DNA of 64,000 nucleotides, from assembly GCA_025093985.1 (NCBI GenBank), contig JACAAK010000012.1:1984001-2048000 (forward strand), read 5' to 3'. The notes below the pieces were generated by a model. That model saw nothing but the letters and a program-made list of their open reading frames with translations. It was not told the origin of the DNA and made no database searches. The translations under genes and the position numbers were made by a program. This document shows positions 25,036-36,914 of the stretch, piece after piece. Numbering within the stretch: position 1 is the first letter of the stretch; each line of letters starts with the position of its first letter. This DNA is from Calvatia gigantea. Taxonomy: Eukaryota > Basidiomycota > Agaricomycetes > Agaricales > Lycoperdaceae.

Positions 25036-25185
25036 TGTAATGCACACGTCGCAACATGGGGCAGACTCAGGGATCAAATGGACCAAAGGGCCACCGTCTC
25101 CCAGGTTGCATATGACCGTAGCCTCCTACACTCTACCAGCATTGCAAAGCGCGGTTGGAGTGAGCGGCGGTCGGGGCCCATAACC

Positions 25186-25595
25186 TGTTAAGACGAGTAC
25201 ACCACAATAGTTTGCACTAGTGGTGGAGGGGAGTCATACTCACTGGGTTTGTTGAGATGTGCGTTATAGACTGTTGCTAGAGGATATCTGAGAGGAATGA
25301 TGGGCAGAAGGTAGACTGGATTGTCTAAAGAATATACGCATACTACATAGGTCTTATATATCTAATGTCTCTGGTCTGTGTGCCATTCTACCTAATACAG
25401 GTGAGGTCTTATCTGCCAGTAGCATATACAGAGCATACTGCGTACATTGTTCTATCTTTAATAGACCATGACCAGCAACCTAGAGTGCGGTCTAGTATAT
25501 TGTTCGTTATCTCTCTTCAAGAGTGAAGTACTCAAGAACCCGTTTCAACTATAAATAGACTGAACCAACGTAGTGGTACGGGTCAAGATTCAACA
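25186..25595 (-). repeat. Inverted copia LTR copy near the 5' LTR
   Basis: Complete LTR in the opposite orientation, about 410 bp, from the complement of CTTAACA to that of TGTTGAATC. The flanks AACCT and TTACA are not a target duplication, so simple insertion as a solo LTR is not supported. With the 5' LTR it forms a large palindrome with a 150-bp spacer. Confidence 0.88.
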
Positions 25596-25648
25596 TTACA
25601 CACTGCAGTCCTACATGATGCTAATGCATGTTTACCCTATTCTTAGAT

Positions 25649-28600
25649 ATGTCTAAACCGGCTTTTGCTCCGCCGGGCTTTGTTCAAACCCCTAGCGGAC
25701 AGCTTCCTGTCCTTACTGGGATGGGTAACTACACCATTTGGTCGCTTCACCTTCGGTCTGCACTTATGTGCATTTCCTTAAACGACTGCTCCTGGACCGG
25801 ATGGGATTTCTCTGGAGCCATGGACGAACCCGTCCAATACAAGCAGGCTTATGGACCTGAACACCCTGTTGTCCCGGCTTCTAGCACTTCGCCGGCACGT
25901 CCCACACGACCAGGAACTCCAATTCCTGCGACTGCTGAGGAGCGCTACAGTGTTGGAATGGCCAACAACCTCCGGATGCGAGCTCTTGGGTTGATAGAGG
26001 CAACTCTCCCCAACAGCATGTTAAAGCATTCCGCCCGGGATGCTTGTTCTCTCTGGTCTCAGTTGCAGGGTCAATATGGCCTTCCTGGACCAGCTCAGGT
26101 CTATAACGAGTTCATTTGTGCAATAATGTTTGAACTCCCCCTCGGTGGTGATCCCTCGCTTAAGATGAGTGAGCTCCAGCAGATCTTCGGTAAAGAGGCA
26201 GAAATAGAAATACTAAATGTGATATGGATGTTCGGCTTAGATTAAGCTGACGGAATAGATTTTTAAAGATTTCTGCACAAGGCAAGTTCGTGGGGAGGCA
26301 ATCTGACAATATGAGGGACAATTCCACAAAATAACGCGAATCAACGACACGTGGAGAACACTAGAATAGCTAACTACCTTCGCTAAGAAGAATAAAGCCA
26401 AGTTACACTGTAAAAAGTGCGACTCATGTCCTTTATCCAAGAAGTTAACAAGACACAGAACCTCAGGTACTCCCTAAGCTTCACCCTTATCAAGTTAACG
26501 ACCAGAAGCGCACTGTCCTACACTTGTGATACGCCAAGTACCAGGGTGTAGCGATGCAATACGCTCTTAATCTAAGCTCACTTCACGAGTAAGCCCGAGG
26601 TCTTCTTCTTAGATCAAAAGGTCTCAATCCTAGCTCAAGTCACTTAGTCTAGTTAATCTCGAAAGAACTTATTACTTTGCTTCGCTCAGGCACAATAGAT
26701 TGCTTTTCACTGCGCTCTGAAGGCTGGGCAATGGCTAGTAGGTTCCTTGCCACGTCCGACACCTCAGAGGGGGTTTATATATTATTTGGGTGCTCGTTAT
26801 GACAAGACAATGATTACACAACTAGGAACATATTATCAAGCAAGGTACAAACCGGTAGATTAGATCGCGCGCCAAGAGAGCCGCAACCTGTTAGATTAGT
26901 GAAACATTGGAAATACAGAAGGATTCTGGGTATCCGTTTGTTCCGGGCTGTGTTTTAGCCCATTCTCTGGGTCTGCATTCTTCTCTAAATATGTAGAACA
27001 TCTAAGATTTTGGACGTCGCGTGAACTGTTCTCCTACGTGTCCCCGTGGATTGTACGCGAACGCATCCATACGTGTCATTAGTGCTGAGTGATGTTCGTT
27101 AATCTAACAACGGTGGCATTTCCTTGTGAACACGCCGATCAGCCTTTTAGATTAAGCACGTCGGACTTATTTCTCGAGTCTAGACTCATTGGAGGGGTCC
27201 CGTAGCTCTGTATAGACGCATTGGAATGGTTTTACCGCCTGGTCCGGCCGGAATCACGACTGGTCATATGGTACACTGTTAGAATTGCTTTTTGTTAAGC
27301 ACAGTGGTCATCCCGTAGCCGCCGCTATCCGTCATCAATGGTCATAGTGTTCTACAGTGATCGAGTACTCTTTTATTATACTGTTGGGCTCTTAGATTAG
27401 GTCGTACTACTACAGGAAGGTTCGATGCAATCGTTAGATTAGGCTTGTATGCCTTAGATTAGCGATTTTCATGCGTGAAAACGGCTTTGCCATTACATCG
27501 GGCAGCTTGATGCCATGGATAGTGGCATCGCCCTGGAGATCGAAACGATGATCCTCCTCCACTCCCTCCACCCGTCTTTGAGCCATGTAGCTCAGACGCT
27601 TCTCACCTTGAACACATCACTCCACGAGCTGACATGGGATAAAGCCCAAAGTGGCATTATTGCTGCTTACGCCTCCAACCAGACAGCCCATGCGCAATGA
27701 GCGCGCTTTACTCCATGACAAGGAGAAGGGCAGCAACAGTAGCAGCAGCACCAGCAGCAGGGCAAGCAGTAGCCTACGGGGTCTAAAAAGCCCCAGCAGC
27801 AGCAGCAAAAGCCATCTGGAGGAGAAGGCGACGGTGAAAAGAAACGCCGATGGTGCCCTCGAGGAAAGGGAAAGGGAAAGGGAAAGGAGGGAGGTGCATA
27901 AGGCAATGCCGCCACCTCTTCCGGTTATATCCAGGACATGGACTTCATGTCGCAGGCACAAACTGTGCCGCCACCATCCACTCGTTCTCTTGTAGAAGCA
28001 ACGTGTCGAGCCAAGACGCCTCCCATTGCCTCTAATTCCGCCGCCACTGGCAGTAATGCCACTCCGCTCGCGTCGCGCATCACTGCGCCTGAGCCCAAAA
28101 CTCGTCGCAAACCTTCGGTGAAAGCCAAGGTTACCGCCTTAAAGAAGTGGGACGAATGTCTCAAATCAACTTCTTCAACAGGCCAGAGTTCGGAGGAGAT
28201 GTGGAAGCGTTTTGACAAAATGGATGTTGAACCTACTCCATCCACCGTCACAAGAGAGGAAGACGAAATCGCGTGGCCGGCTCCTGTGTATAATAAGCCA
28301 GCGATTATCAAGAAGCCCAAGCCGCTCAAAAAGAAGCAGGCACTGAAGGAGATCGAGTCTGTCCTCAAGTCGGTCCTAGATAACAACGACTCGGACACCG
28401 ACTACAGTTCCGACGGAGGGTGCAGGTCAGTACCTTCCACTGACTATTATTCTTGTTCTGATGCAGAGGATGATGTACAGCCCCATCAACAGATGGGACA
28501 GAACGATACAGACATAGGGTCTGTCCGCCGCGGAGCGGGATGCCCTGGAGATTCCGAGGTTGAGTTGAGACGACGAGGTGGCCGCCGAAGAGAGCGGGGC

Positions 28601-31600
28601 ACCTATGCAAATGTAGCAAGTCGTCCACCTCCTGTAGGGACTCGTCGTAGACACCGCTGTACAGACTTCATAAACTGCAATGTATGCTGGAAGCGCGCTC
28701 AAGGCGCTTCCTCTTCTGCTTATTCTGCTAGTAACGCTAAGCTGGAAAGAAAGATGAACGCTACATATACCGTGAATAATCACGAGTATTCAGACAAGTT
28801 AAGGTCAGAACTCCACGAAGAGCATGAGGATCTTAATTAGATCATTACATATCACATCTGTGATTTGTCTCAGTGCCAAAAGTGTAGAGAAGAAGGGAAC
28901 AAACATTCTGTGAATAACGCAGATTGGCTCCTTGATTCTGGAGCATCGTACCATGTCACCGGTTATCTCTCTGATTTCGCAGAGGTTAAGATGGGCCATT
29001 ACGGGCTTATACAAGCCGCTGGCAACCAGATTTATGAAATGACAGGACGAGGGTCTGTGATTTTCCAGCATGACGTGACAGACAAGGGAAAGTCCAAGAG
29101 CACTACTTCATGTATTGCGCCAGTCTTTTACATCAAAGAAATCACAGAACGGTTAATGTCCTCAGGCCAGATTCTTAGGAACGGCTATGTTTTAGAGGCA
29201 ACCGTTAAAGGGACCACCATCCGTGATAAATCAGGACAAGCAGTATTGTCCGCCTGGCCTCATCATTTGTTTAAAAACAACGTACATACGGTGCACATGT
29301 ATGTCTTGCAAAATAGCAAGGAGAAACCAGTTGCATTGACATTACGCCAACTTGATTATATCGATTGGCATTGTCGAATGGGACACCCTTCGGATCGCGC
29401 GCTCTCCGAGCTTCCAAAGCACGTAGAGGGCATCGCGTTGATTCCCGCACCATCTACTTGGAAAGGCATATGCGACGGCTGTGCCAAGGGGAAAATGCAT
29501 AATAACCCCTTCCCGATTAATCCCAAGCGAGCCACTGCAGTCTTTGAGCTATGTCACTCAGACTTGCTGGAACTGCCCGTCATTAGTTACCATAAATACA
29601 AATGGGCAATGACGTTCCTCGATGACTTTTCTTCTCACGCACACATAGTCCTCCTTCGAAAGAAGTCTGAGGCTTCTGAGAAGCTTATTCAGCTGATCAG
29701 TGCATTAGAGAACCTCTCCGGAATGTGAGTCAAACGACTTCGCACCGATAATGGAGGAGAATACGTCAATGAAAAGTTATCGGCAGGACTTGCGGCGCGT
29801 GGAATTACCCACGAGACCACTGCCCCCTATGCGCATCAGCAGAACGGGAGAGCAGAGCGACTGAACCGCACCCTACACGAGAAAGCCCAAGCTATAAGGC
29901 TACAGGCATGTCTACCTGACTCGTGGTGGGAATTCGCATTGAATACAGCAGTGCATTTATATAATCGCACGCCAGTCCAGCGTCTGCAGTGGAAGACACC
30001 TTTTGAGTGTTATTCGAGGGAAAAACCAGATTTGTCCCATATTCGTGTGTTTGGATGCGGCGCGTATGTATTTCTACCCGATGAGATCCACCCAAACAAA
30101 TTGTCCGCAAAATCCGAGATTATGATCTTTCTTGGATATAAAGGTAGCAAAAACTACATCTTTATGTGGCACACGACAGGCAACGTGATCTTTATATCAC
30201 CAAATGCCTTATTCGACGAGGGATATTTTCCCAAATGCCCCAATTCAGTGCCAGATAGCAGTAACCGGCCTAATCATGGAGGAGAGAGAAATCTGCCTAG
30301 ACCAGGAATAGAGAATGAACCACCTATTCCGCCATCTTCGGATGATGCTGGAATTGTTCCACCTCCACCTGATCATCCAGTAAAGTTACCTCCAGTTTCT
30401 CCACCATTCAAACCGAAATATTCTCCGCCTACACCTCCTTTACCTCAGCGGGATTCAACTCCGCCAGACAGCATAAATTCATGACGGCCATCACATGGCA
30501 ATACGCCGCCTTGGGTTCCCCCACCTGAGTTGCCACCTTCGCGTGGAATGACCATTGAGGAGGAGCCTGATGTACGTGATAATTGGCATGTGGACAGAGA
30601 TGTATGGGACACCGAGAACGAGGAGTTCCCAATCCCTGTTCCCAAATGTCGAGCTGTTGGTTCTGATCAGGTAGAGCTGCGTCGTTCTGAACGACAGGGC
30701 AGGCCTCCTATCAGACCAGGAAATACATATGGAGAAAATAGGCGTCCAATTTCGATCGAAAGAGAAATAGATCGGACTCACCGACAAGAGCAGCAGAGGC
30801 AAAGGCAGTGCGTATGCGCCAATGCCCCTCCAGACGAAATAATTCGTGAGTGAAGAGCAAGGACTAACCATCCTGAATATGTGAGGCAAAGAGTTCGTGC
30901 TGAGCAGTACCCGCCACAACCCTTTGACATGCCTCCATTTCAGCTCCCTCCACGTCCGGAACTGCCGCCTATGCCTGAAAACAATGATCCAACATCTCAT
31001 GATGTAAATGACATGGACATTGAAAGGCTTGTCACTGAGGGAGGAGTAAAACTGATCGATTTCTTGATACAGACGGTACACAATACTGCACACAGAGAGC
31101 CTGAAACTTTCCGTGACATGCTTAAGCTTCCTGAGCCTGTCAAGGCAAAATGGATGGCTACATGTATCGAGGAACTCGAAGCGTTAAAGAAACGAGGTGT
31201 ATACGAACTGGTAGATCTTCCAAAAGGAAGGAGGACGGTTAAAAACCGTTGGGTATTTCTTGAAAAGTCCGATGGCCGCCTGCGAGCTCGCCTAGTTGCG
31301 AAGGGTTTCTCGCAGATTGAAGGCATCGACTATAACGAGCTCTTCTCACCAGTTGTCCGCTACGAGTCAGCGCGTGTAAGCTTCGCACTCACTGCAATCC
31401 ATGATTGGGATATGCATAGCGTTGATGTAAAAACAGCCTATTTATATGGCAAACTGGATGAGGAAATATACATGGAACAGCCCAAAGGGTTTCGACTTCC
31501 TGGGCAGGAAGGGAAAGTATGGAGACTTAGACAAGCGATCTACGGCCTTAAACAAGCCGGTCACCAGTGGTGGAAAGAATTGCATCAATCTATGATTGAG

Positions 31601-32680
31601 CTGGGATTTACCCACTGCAAATCTGACTACGCTGTATACTTTCACAGACATCCAAAAACAAAAGAGCTTGTAGTAGCCATTGTTTATGTTGATGACGTGA
31701 ATTTCTTGGGAAAGAAAAACTCCCCCCTCCTCAAAGAGTTGAAGGGAAAGTTCACGAAAAAGTGGGAATACAGAGACCACGGTCCCTGTGAAGAATTCCT
31801 TGGGATGAAAATCTTGAGGAATCGCTCCAAGCATCAAATCTTTATCCAACAGGTGAAATACCTGGATAAGATCTTGCAGCGCTTCCAGGTTCCACAGTCT
31901 GCTGCGGCTAAAACACCATTACCTGCCGGCTTCCAGTTCATAATGAACAAGGACACTGCAACTGGCCCCTTCCATCAAAAGTACCAACAATTGGTTGGAT
32001 CTTTAATGTACTTGATGATCGGTACTAGGCCTGACATAGCCTTTGCCGTAGTTAAGCTGGCACAACATGCCACTAATCCCGCACCCAAGCACTATCGCAC
32101 TGGAATTCATGTATTAAAGTACTTGTCTATGACAAGGAACTATGCATTGAAATATGAAGGCGATACTGGGAAACCGACGGTGACGTTGGAATGCCTAAGT
32201 GACTCGGATTGGGCTCAAGATACAGAAACCCGCCGATCTGTATCGGGAAATGTTTGTATGATCGCATCCGGAGCTGTAACCTGGACTTCGCGACGACAAA
32301 AGACGGTTTCATTATTGTCCACTGAGGCGGAATATAAAGAACTGTCTGACACTTCATGACAAGTGAAATGGCTGTCACAGCTTCTGGAGGAGCTTAAAAT
32401 TGAGCACCCAACTCCTATTCTCTACAGTGACAACAATGGGTCCAAATTTTGGACTGAAAATCCCATTGTTGAAAAACGATTGAAGCACATGGATATTCAT
32501 TACCACTATGTGTGAGAATTAGTTGAGGAGGGTATTATTGTTATTGGTGATGTGTCTTCACAAGACAATCCCGCCGATATCTTTACAAAGAATCTTGGCA
32601 TAACCAAAATCAATCTCTTCTGCCCTAAATTAGGACTGATTTTCAGTTCCGATATCAAAGCATGGGATAAAACCGCTTGA
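25649..32680 (+). pseudogene. Copia gag-pol polyprotein with eleven in-frame stops
   Basis: One reading frame runs from ATG 25649 to the terminal TGA at 32678-32680 with no frameshift. Order: gag (copia UBN2-like, with NYTIWSLHLRSAL); a Gln/Lys/Gly-rich linker near 27720-27900; the aspartic protease LLDSGASYHVTG (about 28928); the integrase H-C finger (HCRMGHP...CDGCAKGK) and catalytic D...D-35-E with TDNGGEY and QQNGRAERLNRTL; a Pro-rich linker; the reverse transcriptase with YVDD (about 31687); and RNase H ending in DIFTKNL. Stops are at 27698, 27716, 27740, 27770, 27899, 28838, 29726, 30482, 30851, 32357 and 32513; seven are TGA, three TAG and one TAA. A 1,311-bp in-phase insertion interrupts gag. 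Confidence 0.9.
26191..27498. mobile_element. 1.3-kb non-coding insertion in copia gag, unknown transposon type
   Basis: Copia gag reads IFG up to 26190 and resumes with QLDAMDSG at 27499. The trinucleotide CGG stands on both sides (26188-26190 and 27499-27501), a probable 3-bp target duplication, and total insert length is a multiple of three. The insert has no long open frame and no clear terminal inverted repeats. It carries eight exact copies of TTAGATTA or its complement (26237, 26568, 26891, 27100, 27147, 27392, 27434, 27454) plus a near match at 26855. Repeated subterminal motifs of this sort are typical transposase-binding sites of non-autonomous DNA transposons; the assignment is inference. 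Confidence 0.6.
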
Positions 32681-32709
32681 TCAATGAAATGTTAATCTCC
32701 CTCCTTCAA

Positions 32710-32720
32710 GTGAGGAGGAG
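32710..32720 (+). promoter_or_regulatory. Copia polypurine tract
   Basis: The purine-rich GTGAGGAGGAG directly precedes the 3' LTR, where plus-strand DNA synthesis is primed. The same tract precedes the related LTR at 54188. Confidence 0.7.
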
Positions 32721-33128
32721 TGTTGAATCTCGATCCGTACCACTACGTTGGTTCAGTCCATTTATAGCTGAAACGGATTCTTGAGTACTTCACTCTTGAA
32801 GAGAGATAACGAACAATGTACTAGACCACACTCTAGGTTGCTGGTCATGGTCTATTAAATAGAACAATGTATGCAGTATGCTCTGTATATGCTACTGGCA
32901 GATAAGACCTCACCTGTATTAGGTAGAATGGTACACAGACCAGAGACATTAGATATATAAGACCTATGTAGTATGCGTATATTCTTTAGACAATCCAGTC
33001 TACCTTCTGCCCATCATTCCTCTCAGATATCCTCTAGCAACAGTCTATAACGCACATCTCAACAAACCCAGTGAGTACGACTCCCCTCCACCACTAGTGC
33101 AAACTACTGTGGTGTATTCGTCTTAACA
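32721..33128 (+). repeat. Copia 3' LTR
   Basis: 408-bp direct copy of 24628-25035, followed by the target duplication GAGGT at 33129-33133. Confidence 0.92.
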
Positions 33129-33133
33129 GAGGT

Positions 33134-34980
33134 GCCCACTACTCATTTTCTCCTCGCATTTCCGAAACTTGTAGAATCATTTGAACTTGACAGAACCCCA
33201 GACCCTTGCCAAATTCTTGGTGTGTTCTGCCAACTTTTCAGGTTTTCATTATTTTCAGATACAATAAACACTATAGGTATAATCCCTGCACATGGTGCTG
33301 AGGTCTGTCCATGGATTCTCACTGATCCATTGAAGGGTAACCATTATCAAGGACTTGTGAAAGGACAGTGAGTCCTTTCATACATGCTCTGGGTGTATTG
33401 TGACGATACATCTGGAAATCTCTCGAAGAAATGGAATAAACACAACTCGTATTTGATATTGAGTGCGGGACTTCCCCAAAGCATGGTGCATCGAGAAAGT
33501 CATATCCATTTTCTTGCTACATCAAATATTGCGCCACCTCTGGAGATGTTAGATGGGATTGTGGCTCAAATCAAGTAAGTTCAACCCACCACACATAATC
33601 TATCTGTTGTATGCTAATATTATTAGCATAGAGATGGTCAACGAAACGGTGTTTGGGCTTGGGATGCAGGCTCACAGGAATTAGTCCTCCTAATTCCTGT
33701 GATACTTGCTTTGCTTGGTGATAATCCAATGCAGAGTGAACTTGCTTGCCATATTGGCCTGAAAGGCAAATTTTTCTGTCGGAGTTGTTGGGTTAAAGGT
33801 ATCGACATTCTTGATTCCAGACAGTCCATACCACAGGTATACCAGAGTGCTGAAAGTGGATTTATGCAGAGCGACCAGGAGTCAGTCAATTCAGAGGTCA
33901 CCACAGCAAAAAAGGGTTGTAGGAAGGAGACAATGCAGGAGTTAGTTGAAAGAGTCAAACATTGTCTTCAAGTGAGCATCCAATTACTCCCTTGTCACAA
34001 TTCTCTTTAATACCATATAGAATAACCCTACACACTCCAAGCGGGAGTCATTGGAGCACCTCCGTTCAATGTTTGACTCTATTCTTATGGGTGGTAGCAA
34101 GAACAAGCATAACACACACAAGACAAATGCTGGGTTGAAGGATAACATGCTTGAGTACTTTTCTCAGAAGATATTCCTGCTGAAGTCTTTGTGGGGGAAC
34201 TCTCAAGCTGAAAGGGTCTCTCAAATACAGAACAAAATCAGTGGTAATGTGTTATCTTACCCATATAGTGCTGTCTGGAAGATCAATGGCATGTTAATCA
34301 GTAAAACTCTCTCGTAAATTATCTAATTTACAGCCAGGCCTTGATCCTCACCAAGATACGCCAGTCGAGATTTTACATGTTGTACTTCTTGGGTTTGTGA
34401 AGTACTTTTGGAGGGATGCTATGACGATACAATTGAAACAGGCTGAAGATAAGGAGCTTCTCGCAAATTGACTTAGCTCAATTGACACATTGGGTCTTGA
34501 TATTCCCCCCCTTGCTGGCAAAACTCTCGTTCAATATGCTGGGTCATTAACGGGAAGGGACTTTCAAGCAATCGCTCAGATTGCACCATTTGTTCTTTAT
34601 GACCTTGTCCCACCCGAATGCTACAAGGCCTGGGTTGCCCTCTCAAGTTTAATTCCCTTGATCTGGCAACCAATGATTGCCAACGTCGAGTACCACCTTG
34701 TGAGTTGCAGATTAACACTCCTATCTGGTATAAAGTTAATGATATGGCTATCTAGAATGTTCTGAACACTTCAATCGACTACTTTCTTTCCTGTGTTGCA
34801 TCATGGTCAGCACGTTGGTTCAACAAATCCAAGTTTCATATTTTCCGTTATATTGTGGATCACATAAGACGCTTTGGACCAGCCATCTTGTTCACCACTG
34901 AAGGATTTGAATCATATAATGCTGTTATTTGAGAGCATTGTGTCCACTCTAATTGACAGGCACCCTCCCAGGACACAGTA
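33134..34980 (+). pseudogene. Plavaka transposase, central part
   Basis: Continues the frame interrupted at 24627. Recognisable blocks are DDTSGNLSKKWNKH, IHFLATSNIAPPLEML, then after an intron DGQRNGVWAWDAGSQELVLL with LGDNPMQSE, a CRSCW knuckle, and after another intron [17 protein letters not shown] and FESYNAVI*EHCVHSN. Several introns with GT-AG signals break the segment. In-frame TGA codons at 34469, 34930 and 34954 replace expected Arg codons. The part ends at the gypsy target duplication CAGTA (34976-34980), and the frame resumes after 44369 with LGMAHTNRIRHLLSGGYF. Confidence 0.8.
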
Positions 34981-35126
34981 TGTTATGAGTTTCCACCGAT
35001 CATAACGCGCTCCGTACCATTCTACATTTCTAACTATCTGCGTACCTGTTTCAGCTATTCTAGTCCAGCGTTCTTCAAAGATATGACTCATACCAACTAC
35101 CACACCTTGATCAGACGTTTCATGTA

Positions 35127-36731
35127 CAGTAAGGGACAAAACCGTTCCAATGTTTTGAACTTCTCAGAAGATCAGCTCATATCTCAAGGACTACTGTGGC
35201 TGTGCACTTCCTAATTTAATTGTAGATAGTCCAGTATCTTATCTAATCATATGCAAAGTATGATTATGTAATCCTTTGTTTTAGGGGAGTTATTAATTAA
35301 TTAATATTTTAAGTGCATTGGAACAGTTTTGTCCCTCTTGAAATTTATATACAAAATGGGTATTCTAGTACCTGGTATAAGCTCCCTTGGCCTGTAAAAC
35401 TGCCTGGACCCTCCTAGGCATACTCTCTATCAGATTCTGACACACTTCTGGTTCTATGTCATCCCACTCCTTTTGTATCCTCTCCCATAGGGTATTCATG
35501 CTATCAGGAGGAGTATCATACTCTCCCAGCTTATTCTTGAGGTGAGTCCAGAGATGTTCAATGGGATTAAGGTCTGGAGACTGTGGGGGCCATACCATAA
35601 CCTCCAATTCAGACTCATCTAGCCAGTTTGTAGCCTTTTTGCTCTTGTGTTTGGGGTCATTGTCCTGTTGGAAGACCATATCCTCCTCATTCTTCCCATA
35701 CCACCTGATGCTCCTCTTTAGTTCATCCCCCAAAATTTGAACATAAAGGTCAGCATCCATCTTCCCTTCAATTTTAGTGGCAAACCCCACTCCATCCCAC
35801 AGCATACAACCCCAGATCATCACATTTCCTCCACCAAACTTGACTGTTCCCTCAACCAATCTATCATTCAGCCCCTCTCCTGCCTTTTTCCATACCCAAA
35901 CCCTTCCATCTGATCCAAACCGATTGATTTTGGACTCATCTGTCCAAATAACCCTCTTCCAGTCCTCCAGGGTCCAGTTAACATGTGCTTCTGCCCACTC
36001 CAACCTTTTCCTCCTATGGACAGCAGTAAGTTTAGGTCGTTTCCGCTTGACTACAGCCTTCATTCCAGCTCCTCTGAGTGCCCTGCGCACTGTTTTGGTG
36101 GATACAGGCTGGGCAATAACATTTTGAAGTGATTTGGTGACTTGGGAGGCATTGTCAGCCTTGCGAGAGGTGATGAGGCGAACAGAATAGTGGATATCAG
36201 AGGGAGAAAGTTTAGATGGGCGGCCACCAACAGATTTGGAAAGTGTTGATCTATGTTTGGAGCGAATCCTAGAAATAGTACTGACTCCCAGACCAGTAAT
36301 AGAAGCAATATGATGAGCAGATTTCCCTTGGTCCAGGTAAGAGAGGACTCTATTGGTCTGAGTAGAGGAAAGAGAGCGCATATAGTTGTAAAGGTATAGT
36401 GGGGGAGTTAATTTGCACCTGAGAATAAGCACATCCATTTATACATCACCCTACATGGTCACATGATTTTATTTGTATTTATTTGATTGCAATAAACGAA
36501 GTCATGTGCTCAGAATTTGAGAGGGACAAAACTGTTCCAATGTACTTAAAATATTAATTAATTAATAACTCCCCCAAAACAAAGGATTACATAATCATAC
36601 TTTGCATATGATTAGATAAGATACTGGACTATCTACAATTAAATTAGGAAGTGCACAGCCACAGTAGTCCTTGAGTTATGAGCTGATCTTCTGAAAAGTT
36701 CAAAACATTGGAACGGTTTTGTCCCTTACTG
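35127..36731 (-). mobile_element. Tc1/mariner element, apparently intact
   Basis: 1,605 bp, starting CAGTAAGGGACAAAACC and ending with the inverted form, flanked by TA on both sides (35125-35126 and 36732-36733), the standard Tc1/mariner target duplication. The terminal inverted repeats are about 210 bp long and differ at only four or five places by eye. Each repeat is itself bounded by inverted copies of a GGGACAAAACYGTTCCAATG motif (about 35134/35320 on the left, 36517/36706 on the right). Confidence 0.93.
35365..36438 (-). CDS. Tc1/mariner transposase (DD34E)
   Basis: A single open frame of 357 residues on the minus strand with no introns or stops; translation may begin at the second Met (MRSLSSTQ), which suits the family better. 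The N-terminal paired-like helix-turn-helix region includes SAHHIASITGLGVSTISRIRSKH and a GRPSKLS linker. The DDE core follows: VIWTDESKINRFGSDG, then FQQDNDPKHKS, then SPDLNPIEHLW. Counting from the second Asp to the Glu gives 34 residues, the Tc1 spacing. The frame looks fully functional. It cuts and pastes the element bounded at 35127-36731. An almost identical but truncated copy lies at 52301-53146. Confidence 0.95.
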   Translation of the reverse strand: MDVLILRCKLTPPLYLYNYMRSLSSTQTNRVLSYLDQGKSAHHIASITGLGVSTISRIRSKHRSTLSKSVGGRPSKLSPSDIHYSVRLITSRKADNASQVTKSLQNVIAQPVSTKTVRRALRGAGMKAVVKRKRPKLTAVHRRKRLEWAEAHVNWTLEDWKRVIWTDESKINRFGSDGRVWVWKKAGEGLNDRLVEGTVKFGGGNVMIWGCMLWDGVGFATKIEGKMDADLYVQILGDELKRSIRWYGKNEEDMVFQQDNDPKHKSKKATNWLDESELEVMVWPPQSPDLNPIEHLWTHLKNKLGEYDTPPDSMNTLWERIQKEWDDIEPEVCQNLIESMPRRVQAVLQAKGAYTRY

Positions 36732-36895
36732 TAGTTACTCCATCCGCTCAACCGGATAGCCTTAGACATATTTAAGTGTACATACATCCTGTTGTATTTG
36801 GTACGCTTAACCATCTTCTGTTCTCTTTCCCTTACTCGCCCTCAAGACTTAGCCAGAGCTGCAACCTGAGGTCTAAACTGACTAAGGTCATAACA

Positions 36896-36914
36896 TTTGG
36901 TTAAGCGTCACCAA
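36896..36914 (+). promoter_or_regulatory. Primer-binding region after gypsy LTR 1
   Basis: TTTGGTTAAGCGTCACCA follows LTR 1 and is repeated after LTR 2 (38286-38303), the normal place for tRNA priming. I could not assign the tRNA. Confidence 0.5.

Larger units (their letters stand above)
24628..33128 (+). mobile_element. Ty1/copia LTR retrotransposon, full length, inserted in the Plavaka transposase
   Basis: Two direct 408-bp LTRs (24628-25035 and 32721-33128), both starting TGTTGAATC and ending CTTAACA, flank an 8.5-kb element. The 5-bp sequence GAGGT stands immediately before (24623-24627) and after (33129-33133), a proper target-site duplication. The two LTRs differ at about twenty places by eye, mostly C/T or G/A. 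The order gag, integrase, reverse transcriptase, RNase H defines the copia class. It contains an extra inverted LTR near its left end and a 1.3-kb foreign insertion in gag. Confidence 0.93.
34981..36895 (+). repeat. Gypsy LTR 1, interrupted by mariner
   Basis: LTR sequence 34981-35124 and 36734-36895 matches the other two LTRs without a gap once the mariner and one TA are removed. The insertion point is the TA of CATGTAGTTACTCC in the LTR. Confidence 0.88.

Noticed and set aside
25186..25595. Reading the inverted LTR as an independent solo-LTR insertion
   Set aside because: Its flanks (AACCT and TTACA) are not a target duplication, unlike the solo LTR at 46076-46483, so I report a rearrangement instead.
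27617..27961. Leu/Pro/Ser-rich minus-strand frames near the copia linker
   Set aside because: Shadows of the CAG/GGGAAA low-complexity coding of the copia polyprotein.
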